DNA of 64,000 nt from Caldalkalibacillus uzonensis (GCF_030814135.1 NZ_JAUSUQ010000007.1:62001-126000), one strand, 5' to 3'; numbered from the stretch's first letter, positions 33,800 to 43,508 are shown. Program-made: numbers and translations. The notes: generated from the sequence alone by a model not told the origin.

Positions 33800-35149
33800 A
33801 TGGTGAGCCACATTCTGACCCAAAAGCTGGATGAAGAAAAAGTGTTTAAAGATCCTGTCCATCGCTATGTCCATGTGTATGACAAACTGATCTGGGACCT
33901 GATCAACACCTCCGAGTTTCAGCGCTTGCGGCGCATCCGCCAATTGGGAACCAGCTATGTGACATTTCATGGCGCAGAACACAGCCGTTTTAATCATTCT
34001 CTGGGTGTGTACGAAGTAATGCGCCGTATTTTGGAAAAGTTTATGACCCGCCCTGCCTGGCAAGAGGCAATGCCGGGGTGGAGTGAAGAGGACCGCATGT
34101 TGTGTTTGTGTGCCGCTCTTTTGCATGATGTAGGCCATGGCCCTTTCTCCCATAGTTTCGAAAAAGTGTTTAACACCGATCATGAAGAATGGACAGGCAA
34201 GATTTTACTAGGGGAGACTGAAATCAATCAGGTCTTAAAACAGGTGTCGGACGACTTTCCCCACAAAGTGAATGAAGTGATTGCCAAAACGTATGAGAAC
34301 AAATTGGTGGTCAGCCTCATCTCCAGTCAGATCGATGCCGACCGCATGGACTACCTGTTGAGGGATGCTTATTATACGGGGGTCAATTACGGCAACTTTG
34401 ATTTGGAGCGTATTTTGCGGGTGATGCGCCCCCACGAGGAGTATGCGGTGATCAAATACAGCGGCATGCATGCCGTTGAAGATTACATCATGTCCAGGTA
34501 CCAGATGTACTGGCAGGTTTATTTTCACCCGGTGACACGCAGCGCGGAAGTGATTTTGCGCAAAATTTTCAAACGAGTCAAAGATCTGTATGACGAGGGT
34601 TATGACTTTAACTGCCAACCTCATCTGCTGAAGGGGTTTTTAGAAGAAAAAATGGACCTAAAGGACTATTTAAGGCTGGATGAAAGCACAATCCTGTACT
34701 ACTTTCAGATGTGGGTGGAAGAAGGGGATAGCATTCTGGCCGACTTGTGTGATAGATTTATAAATAGACGACTATTCAAGTACGTGGAATTTAATCCGTC
34801 CATCCATATGCGTCTGTATTCCGAGCTGGAGCAGCTCTTTAGACAGGCAGGCGTCAATCCCGATTATTATTTGGAATTTGAGTCTTCTTCCGACCTGCCC
34901 TATGATTACTACCGCCCCGGCGAAGAAGGGGAGCGCTTGCCTATCCATCTATTAATGCCTGGCGGGGAATTAAGGGAGCTGTCGCGGGCGTCTCATATTG
35001 TGCAGGCGGTTTCGGGCAAAGCGCAGACGGATCACAAGATTTATTTTGCCCAAGACCTGCTGGAAGAACGGGAGCAAGCGGGTTGCCGGGATGTGGTGGC
35101 CAAGATCAGACAAGCCCTGAGGGATGCGGAAAAGAGCGGAGCAAGATAA
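33800..35149 (+). CDS. ywfO: HD-domain phosphohydrolase YwfO
   Basis: dNTP triphosphohydrolase-like HD protein of 449 residues. The HD motif is complete: SRFNHSLGVYEV (first His), LLHDVGHGPFSHSFE (His-Asp) and a later Asp in SSQIDADRMDYLLRDA. Start ATG 33800 behind AAAGGGG; an upstream in-frame ATG at 33776 is weaker. ywgA follows within 13 bases, the same pair order as in B. subtilis. Substrate (dNTPs or another nucleotide) is not settled for the family. Confidence 0.9.
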   Translation: MVSHILTQKLDEEKVFKDPVHRYVHVYDKLIWDLINTSEFQRLRRIRQLGTSYVTFHGAEHSRFNHSLGVYEVMRRILEKFMTRPAWQEAMPGWSEEDRMLCLCAALLHDVGHGPFSHSFEKVFNTDHEEWTGKILLGETEINQVLKQVSDDFPHKVNEVIAKTYENKLVVSLISSQIDADRMDYLLRDAYYTGVNYGNFDLERILRVMRPHEEYAVIKYSGMHAVEDYIMSRYQMYWQVYFHPVTRSAEVILRKIFKRVKDLYDEGYDFNCQPHLLKGFLEEKMDLKDYLRLDESTILYYFQMWVEEGDSILADLCDRFINRRLFKYVEFNPSIHMRLYSELEQLFRQAGVNPDYYLEFESSSDLPYDYYRPGEEGERLPIHLLMPGGELRELSRASHIVQAVSGKAQTDHKIYFAQDLLEEREQAGCRDVVAKIRQALRDAEKSGAR

Positions 35150-35162
35150 AGGGGGACGTACA

Positions 35163-35669
35163 GTGTTAAAGGAACATGCCAAGCTAATGTGTTTGCTGCA
35201 GCAGGCCGGGGAGATCAGCGGCCGCAAAAAGCTGCAGAAAATCGTGTATATCTCCAAAAAGTTTAAGTTTGACTTTGGTGAACGGTTTAACTTCCACTTT
35301 TACGGTCCGTATTCCGAGGAGTTAAGTCTTAAAATGGAGGAGTTACATAACCTGGGGTTTATCAGTGAGGATAAGGAGCACAAAAGCGGTTATACCCAGT
35401 ATACGTACCGGTTGAGCGAAAAGGGAGAGGAATTTTTGCGCCTGTATCCAACGGAGATCAAGGGGCTAGAGCCTTTTGTGCGCCGGCTGAATCAGGAGAG
35501 CTCGCGCTTCTTGGAACTGGTTTCCACTCTCCTCTACTTTGATCATCTGCCCCAAGAGGAATTGATCAGCAAGGTGCAGAAAGTGAAAAGCAAACAAAAG
35601 TACACCGATGAAGAGGTGCACAAGGCGCTCAAGTTTATTGATGAACTGCGTGCTCTCTGCCATGTATGA
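35163..35669 (+). CDS. ywgA: YwgA-family protein
   Basis: A 168-residue protein, mostly helical with a small winged-helix-like core (LMCLLQQAGEISGRKKLQKIVYI, FHFYGPYSEELSLKMEELHNLG). It starts at GTG 35163, eight bases after AAGGGGG. Cotranscribed with ywfO. The pattern (phage-like GepA/SocA resemblance in the first half) hints at a protein-interaction or anti-toxin-like fold, but the function is unknown. Confidence 0.78.
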   Translation: MLKEHAKLMCLLQQAGEISGRKKLQKIVYISKKFKFDFGERFNFHFYGPYSEELSLKMEELHNLGFISEDKEHKSGYTQYTYRLSEKGEEFLRLYPTEIKGLEPFVRRLNQESSRFLELVSTLLYFDHLPQEELISKVQKVKSKQKYTDEEVHKALKFIDELRALCHV

Positions 35670-35778
35670 CGACCGGTTAACTGTGAACGTTTTGTGACAT
35701 TATATCAACAGGGGATACGACTGGCTTCAAAAAGAGTAAAATGAAATTGAAGTCGCTAACATAAATAGACTGGGACAG

Positions 35779-35813
35779 CCAAAAGGCAGGAGGGATCACT
35801 CCTGCCTTTTGGC
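35779..35813. terminator. Bidirectional terminator between ywgA and pbpG
   Basis: CCAAAAGGCAGGAG, four-base loop, then an approximate inverse CTCCTGCCTTTTGG. T-rich on both strands; serves the convergent genes. Confidence 0.8.
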
Positions 35814-35858
35814 GTATGAACGGGATGGTCTGGCTAGGATGTTGGTCTGTCTGGAGGA

Positions 35859-37937
35859 TTAAGACTGGGGAGGTTCATTGGCTTGCGGTTCCCGCCACCA
35901 TTGTTTTAACCGTTGCCAGAAAGAAGCCGATTCATCCACTTCCAGCGGTTCGGGGATGGTATCAGGATCCGGCAAGTGCTCCGTACAAACGTCCACTGGT
36001 TCCGTGCCCTTTTTAAAATACAACAACCGTTTTACAGGACAGTGCTCGGTGGCCAGAAGTCCGTTCTCCGGATTAATATATGTACCGACAACACCGTTCG
36101 GGACAGGAAATAGTGCAGGGGGCTGATCAGCCAGCGCCTTCTCCAGGAAATGGGCCCACAGGGTGGCTGCCAGCCGCCCGTCATTGTTATGGTTGATCAG
36201 GCGGTTTTGGTCATAGCCCACCCACACGCCGGCCACCAGCTGGGGGGTAAAGCCGATCATCCAGGCATCCGTGTCGGTGGAACCGGTTTTACCTGCTGTG
36301 GGCCGGTTTAAAATGGAAGCCACCCGGTGACCGGTCCCCCCCTCTTCAAACACATGCTCCAACATGCGGTTGAGGATGAAGGTGTTATTGGGGTCCAGGA
36401 TGGACATCAGCCGGGGCTCTTCATGGACAAGGATGTTGCCGTGACGGTCTTCAATTTTAGTAATGGCCAGCGGTTCCGCCTGCACACCTTGATTGGCAAA
36501 AGCTGCATAGCCCTTCACCATTTCCAGCAAGGTGACGTTTTGAGCTCCCAGGGCCAGGGCAGGCAGGGGGTTAAAAGGGCGGTCAAACCCAAAGCGGTGA
36601 AGGGTGTCCACGAAGGTCTCTTCACCAAGATGCATGATCGTCTTGACTGCATAGATATTGTCTGAACGGGCAATGGCCTGTTCCAGGGTGATATAGTCAT
36701 TGGCATAGTGGTCATTGAAGTTGCGGGGGGTATAAGTGGCCCGCCCGTTATCGTAGGTAAAGGTGGTCGGCTCGCTTTTCATCAGCGTTACCGGGGTAAA
36801 GCCGTGTTCCAGAGCAGCATAGTATAAAAAAGGTTTAATGGAAGACCCCGGATGACGTTCAGCCAGCACCCGGTTAAACTGGGACTCCCCATAGTCCCGT
36901 CCCCCCACCATGGCCTTGATATACCCCGTGCGAGGGTCAAGGGCTAAAAGTGCGCCTTGTAAAGGCCGGTCAGCGGGCATATGTTTCTCAAACAAGTTTT
37001 CGGCCAGACGTTGCATATCGGCATCAAGGGTGGTGTAAATGTGCAAACCCCCGTGATCAAAAACGTCTTCTGTAATGCCATAGCGCTCCAGCGCCTGCTG
37101 GCGGACAAAATCCCGGAAATAAGGGGCCAGATTGGCATCTTGGCGGTGTTCTTCGGCGGAAATAAGTGATAGTGGCTCGGCTGCCGCTTCCTCCCGTTCG
37201 GCCGTCCTGATATAGCCCTGTTCTTCCATCAGGCGTAAGATCAGCTCCTGCCGTGATTTGGCATTATCGTAATTCAGCCAAGGGGAATAATAACGCGGCC
37301 CTTTGGGGATGCCGGCCAAGAGGGCGCTTTCTGCCAGAGTCAGCTCTCTGGCTGACTTGCCGAAATACAGATTGGCGGCCGCTTCAACGCCATAGGCGGA
37401 ATGCCCGAAATAGATTTGATTTAAATAGTGCTCCAGAATTTGTGTTTTGGACAGGTGCAGTTCAAGTTGAATGGTATATAGTGCTTCTTTCAGTTTTCGC
37501 TCCCATGTTTTGCTGTGGTCCAGGTATAAATTGCGGGCCAACTGCTGGGTGATGGTACTGGCCCCTTCTGTATAGGCACGGCTCTGGATATTGGCCACGA
37601 TGGCACCGCCAATACGTTTGGGATCAAAGCCAAAGTGTTGGTAAAAGCGCTGATCTTCCACAGCAATAAACGCTTGCAACAAGTGAGGGGGCAGTTCTTC
37701 GATCGGGACAAATGTCCGGTTTTGGCCTTGATAGATTTGGTCAATGATTTCCCCGTCAGCAGAGTAAATCGTCGTTGTCTCCTGAATTTGAAACGGGGGC
37801 AAGGGCTGTGAGCGTAAATATAATAAACTTAAGAGCAGAATAGAGGACAGCAAGATGGTCATGATAAATGTAAACAAAAGAACTTTGGTCAGCCATTTCA
37901 AAAAGCGGACCAGCCACGATTCATGGATGACTTCCAT
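35859..37937 (-). CDS. pbpG: Class A penicillin-binding protein (PbpG-like)
   Basis: Bifunctional peptidoglycan synthase with an N-terminal membrane anchor (residues about 14-40). The glycosyltransferase 51 domain shows AVEDQRFYQHFG (catalytic Glu), EGASTITQQLARNLYL and RKLKEALYTIQLE. The transpeptidase has SSIKPF (Ser nucleophile), SDN and KTGSTD boxes. About 692 residues from ATG 37937, which follows GGGGGG at good spacing; an in-frame start at 38006 lacks one. In B. subtilis pbpG (ywhE) lies next to speE-speB and its product acts in sporulation. The same order here supports the assignment. Confidence 0.93.
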   Translation of the reverse strand: MEVIHESWLVRFLKWLTKVLLFTFIMTILLSSILLLSLLYLRSQPLPPFQIQETTTIYSADGEIIDQIYQGQNRTFVPIEELPPHLLQAFIAVEDQRFYQHFGFDPKRIGGAIVANIQSRAYTEGASTITQQLARNLYLDHSKTWERKLKEALYTIQLELHLSKTQILEHYLNQIYFGHSAYGVEAAANLYFGKSARELTLAESALLAGIPKGPRYYSPWLNYDNAKSRQELILRLMEEQGYIRTAEREEAAAEPLSLISAEEHRQDANLAPYFRDFVRQQALERYGITEDVFDHGGLHIYTTLDADMQRLAENLFEKHMPADRPLQGALLALDPRTGYIKAMVGGRDYGESQFNRVLAERHPGSSIKPFLYYAALEHGFTPVTLMKSEPTTFTYDNGRATYTPRNFNDHYANDYITLEQAIARSDNIYAVKTIMHLGEETFVDTLHRFGFDRPFNPLPALALGAQNVTLLEMVKGYAAFANQGVQAEPLAITKIEDRHGNILVHEEPRLMSILDPNNTFILNRMLEHVFEEGGTGHRVASILNRPTAGKTGSTDTDAWMIGFTPQLVAGVWVGYDQNRLINHNNDGRLAATLWAHFLEKALADQPPALFPVPNGVVGTYINPENGLLATEHCPVKRLLYFKKGTEPVDVCTEHLPDPDTIPEPLEVDESASFWQRLKQWWREPQANEPPQS

Positions 37938-38097
37938 TGGCAATCCCCCCATATGTTGCGATATGTGACGACTAAGTGATACTGCTAACAGTATGGGGAA
38001 GATCAAACCGTTTTATACGAATAAGAGACTTGCATTTTTAGAAAGGTTGGCTATAATTGCTTTGTTGGTGACGAAAAACACAAGGGGTGAATAAGGA

Positions 38098-38925
38098 GTG
38101 GAATTGTGGTTTACCGAACTGCAAACCAAAGCACACGGTATCACTACCAAAGTAAAGCAAACGTTACATAGTGAAGAGACAAAATATCAACAACTTGATG
38201 TTATAGAGACTGAAGAATTTGGCACCATGCTCGTTTTGGACGGGATGGTGATGACAACCGATAAAGATGAGTTTGTCTACCATGAAATGATGAGCCACGT
38301 CCCTTTGATGACCCATCCGCAGCCTAAAAAAGTGCTGGTGGTTGGCGGAGGTGACGGGGGAACGATCCGGGAAGTACTGAAACATCCCAGTGTAGAGAAA
38401 GCGGTCCTGGTGGAAATTGACGGCCAAGTGATCGAGTACTCTAAAAAGTTTCTGCCCAATATTGCCAAAGAGCTGGATAATCCTCGTGTAGAGGTGCTGG
38501 TAGATGACGGATTTATGCATATCCACCAGCATAAAAACGCATACGACGTCATTATGGTCGACTCCACCGAGCCGGTCGGACCGGCAGCCAAGCTGTTTGA
38601 AAAAGGTTTTTATCAGGGAATTTACGAGGCTTTGACTGCGGATGGGATGTTTGTCGCCCAAACAGACAACCCCTGGTTTCACGGGGACTTGATCCGTAAA
38701 GTGTTTGCCGATGTGAAGGACATTTTCCCCATTACCCGCTTGTACACTTGCAACATTCCCACCTATCCCAGCGGAATGTGGACCTTCACCATCGGCTCCA
38801 AAAAGTATGATCCTTTAAGCGCGAGCTTGCCGGGACAACTGGACTTTGAAACCAAATACTACACGCCTGAGGTACATCAAGCGGCGTTTGCATTGCCCAA
38901 ATTTGTTAAGGATTTAATCGAGTAG
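38098..38925 (+). CDS. speE: Spermidine synthase (polyamine aminopropyltransferase)
   Basis: Transfers the aminopropyl group from decarboxylated S-adenosylmethionine to putrescine. Rossmann methyltransferase-like fold: [16 protein letters not shown] and the acceptor-site [14 protein letters not shown] with catalytic Asp. 275 residues, standard. GTG 38098 is preceded by AAGGGGTG. Followed 88 bases later by agmatinase, the enzyme that makes putrescine, the usual speE-speB pair of bacilli. Confidence 0.95.
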   Translation: MELWFTELQTKAHGITTKVKQTLHSEETKYQQLDVIETEEFGTMLVLDGMVMTTDKDEFVYHEMMSHVPLMTHPQPKKVLVVGGGDGGTIREVLKHPSVEKAVLVEIDGQVIEYSKKFLPNIAKELDNPRVEVLVDDGFMHIHQHKNAYDVIMVDSTEPVGPAAKLFEKGFYQGIYEALTADGMFVAQTDNPWFHGDLIRKVFADVKDIFPITRLYTCNIPTYPSGMWTFTIGSKKYDPLSASLPGQLDFETKYYTPEVHQAAFALPKFVKDLIE

Positions 38926-39013
38926 GCCTTGGTATAGGAACGGTCCCCACATTTTCATCCCGGGGATAAGATGAATCAGGATTTTTACAGACAGGGCCTG
39001 AAGGAGGATGACC

Positions 39014-39886
39014 ATGCGTTTTGATGAAGCCTATTCGGGGCAGGTGTTTATCGCCAGCCATCCTCATTATGAGGAAAGTGAAGCGGTGATCTATGGCATG
39101 CCTATGGATTTCACAGTCAGCTTCCGGCCAGGATCACGCTTTGGTCCAGCCCGCATCAGGGAAGTGTCTATCGGTTTGGAAGAGTACAGCCCCTATTTGG
39201 ACCGTCATCTTCAAGACATCCGCTTTTTTGATGCCGGAGATATTCCGCTGCCTTTCGGCAATCCGGCCCGCAGTTTAGACATGATTGCTGACTTTGTGCG
39301 CAAGGTGCTGCAGGATGGCAAATTTCCCCTGGGCCTGGGCGGAGAGCATCTGGTTACCTGGCCCATCATTCAGGAAGTCCAGTGCCGGTTTAAGGATGTT
39401 TATCTCATCCATATCGATGCCCATGCCGATTTGCGGGAAGAGTATGAGGGTGAGCCGCTCTCTCATGCCACGCCCATCAGAAAAGCATGCCAGCTGTTGG
39501 GGCCGGAGAGGGTCTATTCGTTCGGTATCCGTTCCGGAACACGGGAAGAATTTCAGTATGGGCGGGAATCCGGCATGCATTTTTACCCCTTTGAAGTGGT
39601 CAAACCATTAAAAGAAGCACTGCCCTCAATGGCCGGAAAAAAAGTTTACGTGACCATTGACATTGATGTGTTGGATCCTGCTTTTGCCCCGGGAACGGGC
39701 ACAGCTGAAGCAGGAGGAATCAGTTCCACTGAACTCTTGGAAGCGATCCATTTGCTAGCTAAAGCTGATGTTGATATCGTGGGTGCGGATCTGGTGGAGG
39801 TGGCACCTGTGTATGATCCGACAGAAAAAACACAGATTGTCGCTTCCAAGCTGGTACGAGAGATGCTGCTGGGCTGGGTCAAATAA
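39014..39886 (+). CDS. speB: Agmatinase
   Basis: Hydrolyses agmatine to putrescine and urea with a binuclear manganese centre. Ligand motifs: GGEHLVTWP, HIDAHADLREEYEG and TIDIDVLDPAFAPGTGTAEAGG, all complete. 290 residues; ATG 39014 is seven bases after GGAGG (an ATG two codons upstream lies too close). Its product is the substrate of the preceding speE enzyme. Arginine decarboxylase is not in the window. Confidence 0.95.
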   Translation: MRFDEAYSGQVFIASHPHYEESEAVIYGMPMDFTVSFRPGSRFGPARIREVSIGLEEYSPYLDRHLQDIRFFDAGDIPLPFGNPARSLDMIADFVRKVLQDGKFPLGLGGEHLVTWPIIQEVQCRFKDVYLIHIDAHADLREEYEGEPLSHATPIRKACQLLGPERVYSFGIRSGTREEFQYGRESGMHFYPFEVVKPLKEALPSMAGKKVYVTIDIDVLDPAFAPGTGTAEAGGISSTELLEAIHLLAKADVDIVGADLVEVAPVYDPTEKTQIVASKLVREMLLGWVK

Positions 39887-40001
39887 AACTGCTGTGCTGG
39901 GCAAAATTTAAGTTCAAAAGGTTAACTGGTCCCTCAACGTCAGGGTTGTGTCAAGTGATTGATGCTATGCTATAATAGAGCCAAATCCCATATATTGACC
40001 T

Positions 40002-40096
40002 GTTCCACTAGGGGTGCCCGCAGGCGGGCTGAGAGGGGCAGTTGCCCCAACCCTTTGAACCTGATCTGGGTCATGCTAGCGGAGGAAAGTGGAACA
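40002..40096 (+). ncRNA. TPP riboswitch (THI element)
   Basis: Closing stem GTTCCAC ... GTGGAAC, with the conserved thi-box core GGGGTGCCCG...GGCTGAGA near the 5' side and CCCTTTGAACCTGATCTGGGTCATGC...GCGGAGGAA on the 3' side. A promoter with extended -10 TGCTATAAT precedes it (about 39967-39975). It controls the thiamine transporter gene that follows, reducing expression when thiamine pyrophosphate is plentiful. Confidence 0.97.
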
Positions 40097-40168
40097 GAAA
40101 TGGCCTTTCAGGTTGTCCATACATGGGGTCAGCTGTTGGCAATCTGGTATGGATACATTTCTGTCTCG

Positions 40169-40196
40169 ACCACTCCTCCTTTGGAGTGGTTTTTTA
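40169..40196 (+). terminator. Terminator of the TPP riboswitch expression platform
   Basis: ACCACTCC, loop, GGAGTGGT, then TTTTTT, about 70 bases after the aptamer and before thiT. It forms the OFF state. Confidence 0.88.
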
Positions 40197-40227
40197 TGTA
40201 GTTACACTTAAAATGGAGGGGAGAATG

Positions 40228-40776
40228 ATGGAACGAGAACGTCTGCTTATTATGGTGGAAACAGCTGTTATGGCTGCTGTAGCCTATGTATTCAGTTTTA
40301 TTAAATTTGGAGCGTTATGGGCCTACGGAGGCTCAATTTCACTGGTTATGGTACCGATCTTTGTACTGGCTTTGCGCCGGGGATTGACGGCAGGTTTGAT
40401 CGCTGGACTCATTGTGGGTATCATAAAGGTAGTGCAGGGTGGTTATGTGGTGCATCCCGTGCAGTTGGTGCTGGATTATCCTTTGGCTTACGCCCTGTTG
40501 GGAACAGCAGGTCTGTTTGCCCTTCATAAGACCCGCGCTTCCGGGAAAATGATGGGGTTGGCTGCAATTGGCATTGTGCTGGCTTCAGGATTGCGTTTTC
40601 TCAGTCATTTTATCTCTGGTGTGGTATGGTTTGGGGCTTATGCCCCTGAAGGAATGCCTGTGGCCACCTATTCTGCCTTGTACAATCTGTCCTATTTATT
40701 ACCAGAAATGATCATTAGTTTAGTGATTATGATTTTATTGATCAAAATGCGTCCCCAACTTTTCAAAGTTAGGTGA
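40228..40776 (+). CDS. thiT: Thiamine transporter ThiT (ECF S-component)
   Basis: Energy-coupling-factor S-subunit for thiamine, about 182 residues with six hydrophobic segments. Family features: AYVFSFIKFGALWAYGGSISLVMVPIF, the region RRGLTAGLIAGLIVGIIKV and the Trp-rich ISGVVWFGAYAPEG. A TPP riboswitch with terminator lies upstream. Start ATG 40228 (or 40225, one codon earlier) follows GGAGGGG. ECF energising subunits are not adjacent. Stop lies four bases before ywiB, so the pair is probably cotranscribed. Confidence 0.94.
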   Translation: MERERLLIMVETAVMAAVAYVFSFIKFGALWAYGGSISLVMVPIFVLALRRGLTAGLIAGLIVGIIKVVQGGYVVHPVQLVLDYPLAYALLGTAGLFALHKTRASGKMMGLAAIGIVLASGLRFLSHFISGVVWFGAYAPEGMPVATYSALYNLSYLLPEMIISLVIMILLIKMRPQLFKVR

Positions 40777-40780
40777 TGAG

Positions 40781-41221
40781 ATGCGTGAAAAACAATCAGT
40801 GATGTTAAATATTCATGTCCAAACTTTTGAACACGGTCAACCGGTGGATGAGCAGGTTGAAACAGTGCCGGGAATGTTGTATCGCAAAGGAAAGGTCTAT
40901 TATCTCAAATATATAGAGCATAGTGAAGAAGGCCCCATTAATACGACGTTGAAGCTGGAGGAAGACCGGTTGACGGTGATCCGTCATGGCGCGGCCAGCA
41001 TGAACCATGTGTACCGGCCGGGCACCACCACACGAGGCATCTACCATACGCCGTATGGACCGTTACACATGGAGACCCATACCACCGCCTATCGGTTTAA
41101 ACCGCTGGCCACTATCTCAGAACAGCAAGGGGAACTGCATTGGGCTTATTATTTGTCTCTTAATGGCAATGGCGTAAGTGATATCCACTTTACCCTGACG
41201 CTCACAGCCAGGGCGCCATGA
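40781..41221 (+). CDS. ywiB: DUF1934/YwiB-family beta-barrel protein
   Basis: A 146-residue protein of the YwiB family (calycin-like beta-barrel of unknown ligand). It has the typical pattern VQTFEHGQPVDEQVETVPG, MLYRKGKVYYLKY and TTRGIYHTPYGPLHMETHT. Start ATG 40781 behind AGGTGATGAG. Its last 20 bases overlap the end of the convergent cardiolipin synthase gene. Cotranscription with thiT is plausible but functional linkage is unknown. Confidence 0.88.
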   Translation: MREKQSVMLNIHVQTFEHGQPVDEQVETVPGMLYRKGKVYYLKYIEHSEEGPINTTLKLEEDRLTVIRHGAASMNHVYRPGTTTRGIYHTPYGPLHMETHTTAYRFKPLATISEQQGELHWAYYLSLNGNGVSDIHFTLTLTARAP

Positions 41222-42575
41222 TGAGTGACAACTGTGTCGCCGCCTTAGCCCATAACGGCTGACGGTATAACTGCTCAGGAAGAAGGGGCTTACAGTCCTT
41301 TAAATCCTGCTTAAAAATGGTTTCCATCCGTTGGCAAATATGACGGTCATAAATAAACAACCCGGCTTCAAAGCTGTAATAAAAACTGCGCCGGTCCAAA
41401 TTAACACTGCCGATATTGGCGATATAATTGTCCACTAAGGCAATCTTGGCATGGTAAAAACCTTTCTCGTACAAATAGATTTCCACGCCAGCGGGCAACA
41501 ATTGTTTGTGAAAATGGAAGGAAGCATAGTGGGCCAGAGGATTGTCTGTCCGTTTGGGTACGATCAGCTTAACTTCGATCCCTCTTTTTCTGGCCTGTTT
41601 CAAGGCCTCGATCATTTCCTGATCGGGGACGAAGTAGGGGGTGCCCAGCCAGACCCGCTCTTTGGCCGCACAAATCACTTTAAGATAACTGTCCTTGGCC
41701 ATGGAGCGGGTCATATCCGGACCGCTGGGCACCACCTGGGCCAAGATGGTTCCTTGATCATGCTGCTGGGTTTCTTCTGTGGTAAACGTGGGGAAAAACT
41801 GCTCGTTTTCCTCCAGCAATTCCCCTGTGGTATAGTACCAGTCTGTAGCAAAAATACGCTGCATAAGTAATACACTTTCCCCTTCAATCAACAGGTGCAC
41901 ATCTCGCCAGAAGCCTGTATTGGGGTCACGATGTACATATTCATCCCCTACATTCAAACCCCCCGTAAAGGCAACGTTGCCATCAATCACCACAATTTTG
42001 CGGTGATTGCGGAAGTTCATGTACGGCAAAAAGCGCAGCCGGGGAGGGGTAAAGACGCTGCACTGAATACCCCGCTTTTGTAACTCCTTAAACCTTTTCC
42101 CGCCAATCAGTGAATGGCTGCCCACGCCGTCAACCAAGAGACGGACCTGAACCCCTTCCTGTACTTTTTGTTCCAGTTTCTCAAACAGTTTATTAGAGAT
42201 ATGATCGTTCTGCACCGTGTAGAACAGGATGTGCACATGATGTTTCGCCTTTGCTATTTCCTCAAACAAAGCGGGAAACAACTCTTCTCCGTTATTCAGA
42301 ATGCGCAAGCGGTCATTTTGGGTGAGGGGAAAATCAGTGTTTGCTTTAATAAACTGCAACACCTCAGTGTGGAGTTCCAGTTTAAAGCGTTGTTCAGCTT
42401 CCTTGACCGAAAGGCGTTCATTGAGATTGTGTCTGACGCGCTGGAACAAGCGCCCGTCTGCCTGTTCCTTTTTTTGAAATTGCCGGCGCAAGTATACATG
42501 CTGTCCCGCCACATAGAGGGCGGCCAGGCCGATTATACCGATCACAATCACTAAGATGATTAGCAGGGTCAACAT
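41202..42575 (-). CDS. cls: Cardiolipin synthase (phospholipase D family)
   Basis: Condenses two phosphatidylglycerols to cardiolipin and glycerol at the membrane. Two HKD-type motifs: HRKIVVIDGNVAFTGG (first) and HAKIALVDNYIANIGSVNLDRRSF (second). An N-terminal transmembrane segment (LTLLIILVIVIGIIGLAALYV) is followed by the PLD-like core; 457 residues. ATG 42575 follows AAAGGAGATG. Convergent with ywiB. Cardiolipin is important for alkaliphile membranes, which would suit this host. Confidence 0.95.
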   Translation of the reverse strand: MLTLLIILVIVIGIIGLAALYVAGQHVYLRRQFQKKEQADGRLFQRVRHNLNERLSVKEAEQRFKLELHTEVLQFIKANTDFPLTQNDRLRILNNGEELFPALFEEIAKAKHHVHILFYTVQNDHISNKLFEKLEQKVQEGVQVRLLVDGVGSHSLIGGKRFKELQKRGIQCSVFTPPRLRFLPYMNFRNHRKIVVIDGNVAFTGGLNVGDEYVHRDPNTGFWRDVHLLIEGESVLLMQRIFATDWYYTTGELLEENEQFFPTFTTEETQQHDQGTILAQVVPSGPDMTRSMAKDSYLKVICAAKERVWLGTPYFVPDQEMIEALKQARKRGIEVKLIVPKRTDNPLAHYASFHFHKQLLPAGVEIYLYEKGFYHAKIALVDNYIANIGSVNLDRRSFYYSFEAGLFIYDRHICQRMETIFKQDLKDCKPLLPEQLYRQPLWAKAATQLSLIMAPWL

Positions 42576-42643
42576 GGATCATCTCCTTTATGGCGTTCCA
42601 AGGCATGCGTATCTTATAGTATTGGAGATGACCGTTCAAAATA

Positions 42644-43213
42644 TCACTCCGGAAGGCGAACTTTGCTGTTTTTCAAGATGTGTCCGTCATAGCGGAACTC
42701 ACCCAGCCAGGTTTCTTTCTTTACAATTGCTTTTTGGCAGCACTGGCTGCGGTAACGGGAGGTGTTTAAGCGCCGGCGTATTCCCAGGTAACGTTCACAG
42801 CCTTGGCAATACAGTTTATAGGCTTTCTGAGGAAGTTGCACGCGCTGAGTGGAGATGGCCCCTACGCGTTTTAATTCCTGTTCAAAGACAGGATGATGGT
42901 CTTGATAGGGCTGGCCTTGAATAAATAAATGATAATGGCATAACTCATGCAACAAAACAGCGACGAAAATGTCCCTGTCAATCCATTGGGCGGCGTATTT
43001 GCTCAGCTCAATTTTGAGGGGTGTCCGTTTCCCACTTTGTTCAGTAAACAAGAAGCGGCCCATGGTTCTCCTCAGGCGCCCGTTCCAGGCAACAGGAATC
43101 TGGCACGGCTTTCCCCAAAAGTGGAGGGACAGTTTGTTGGCCAGCCGCTTTAATTTTTGGGGGTCCATATCAACGGTACGTTTGGGTGTCTCGTGTTCAG
43201 GCATTGTGATCAT
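42644..43213 (-). CDS. SprT-like zinc metalloprotease-domain protein
   Basis: A 189-residue SprT/YpuI-like protein. The zinc motif HELCHYHLF sits in AVLLHELCHYH with a downstream His (GQPYQDHHPVFEQE). A C-terminal zinc ribbon has Cys pairs (CQGCERYLGIRRR, then CCQKAI). It starts at ATG 43213 behind AAGGGGAAGGA. No substrate is known for bacterial SprT proteins; DNA-protein crosslink repair by analogy with Spartan is only a suggestion. Confidence 0.85.
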   Translation of the reverse strand: MITMPEHETPKRTVDMDPQKLKRLANKLSLHFWGKPCQIPVAWNGRLRRTMGRFLFTEQSGKRTPLKIELSKYAAQWIDRDIFVAVLLHELCHYHLFIQGQPYQDHHPVFEQELKRVGAISTQRVQLPQKAYKLYCQGCERYLGIRRRLNTSRYRSQCCQKAIVKKETWLGEFRYDGHILKNSKVRLPE

Positions 43214-43362
43214 GTTCCTTCCCCTTTTGCTGCTTAATCCTAGTTTACCATGAACAGCGAGCAGCAACGCACCCATATGTGAAGTGTGGTCCATGTCAGA
43301 ACAGCAGGTGTTGATGTTCTATTGAAACAATAGGCCTAATGTTATAATTGAGAAAGATTGAA

Positions 43363-43446
43363 ATGGACCATTTACGAATTGAACAGTTATTGCATCAGGC
43401 CGACCAAGCACTGTATCATGACAAAGAGGTCATGCACAACAGGTAA
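43363..43446 (+). pseudogene. GGDEF-domain C-terminal remnant
   Basis: A 27-residue ORF whose stretch LLHQADQALYHDKEVMHNR matches the C-terminal helix of GGDEF (diguanylate cyclase) domains (ADxALYxAKxxGRNR). Nothing else of the domain is present. A TATAAT with a TTGAAA 15 bases upstream precedes it. Likely a decayed fragment; the surrounding intergenic region (43214-43508) holds nothing else recognised. Confidence 0.5.
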
Positions 43447-43508
43447 TAACTTATTATCTGTAAGCCAACAAGTACCTGACCAACACGTAAACAGGAGGTC
43501 TCCTTGAA

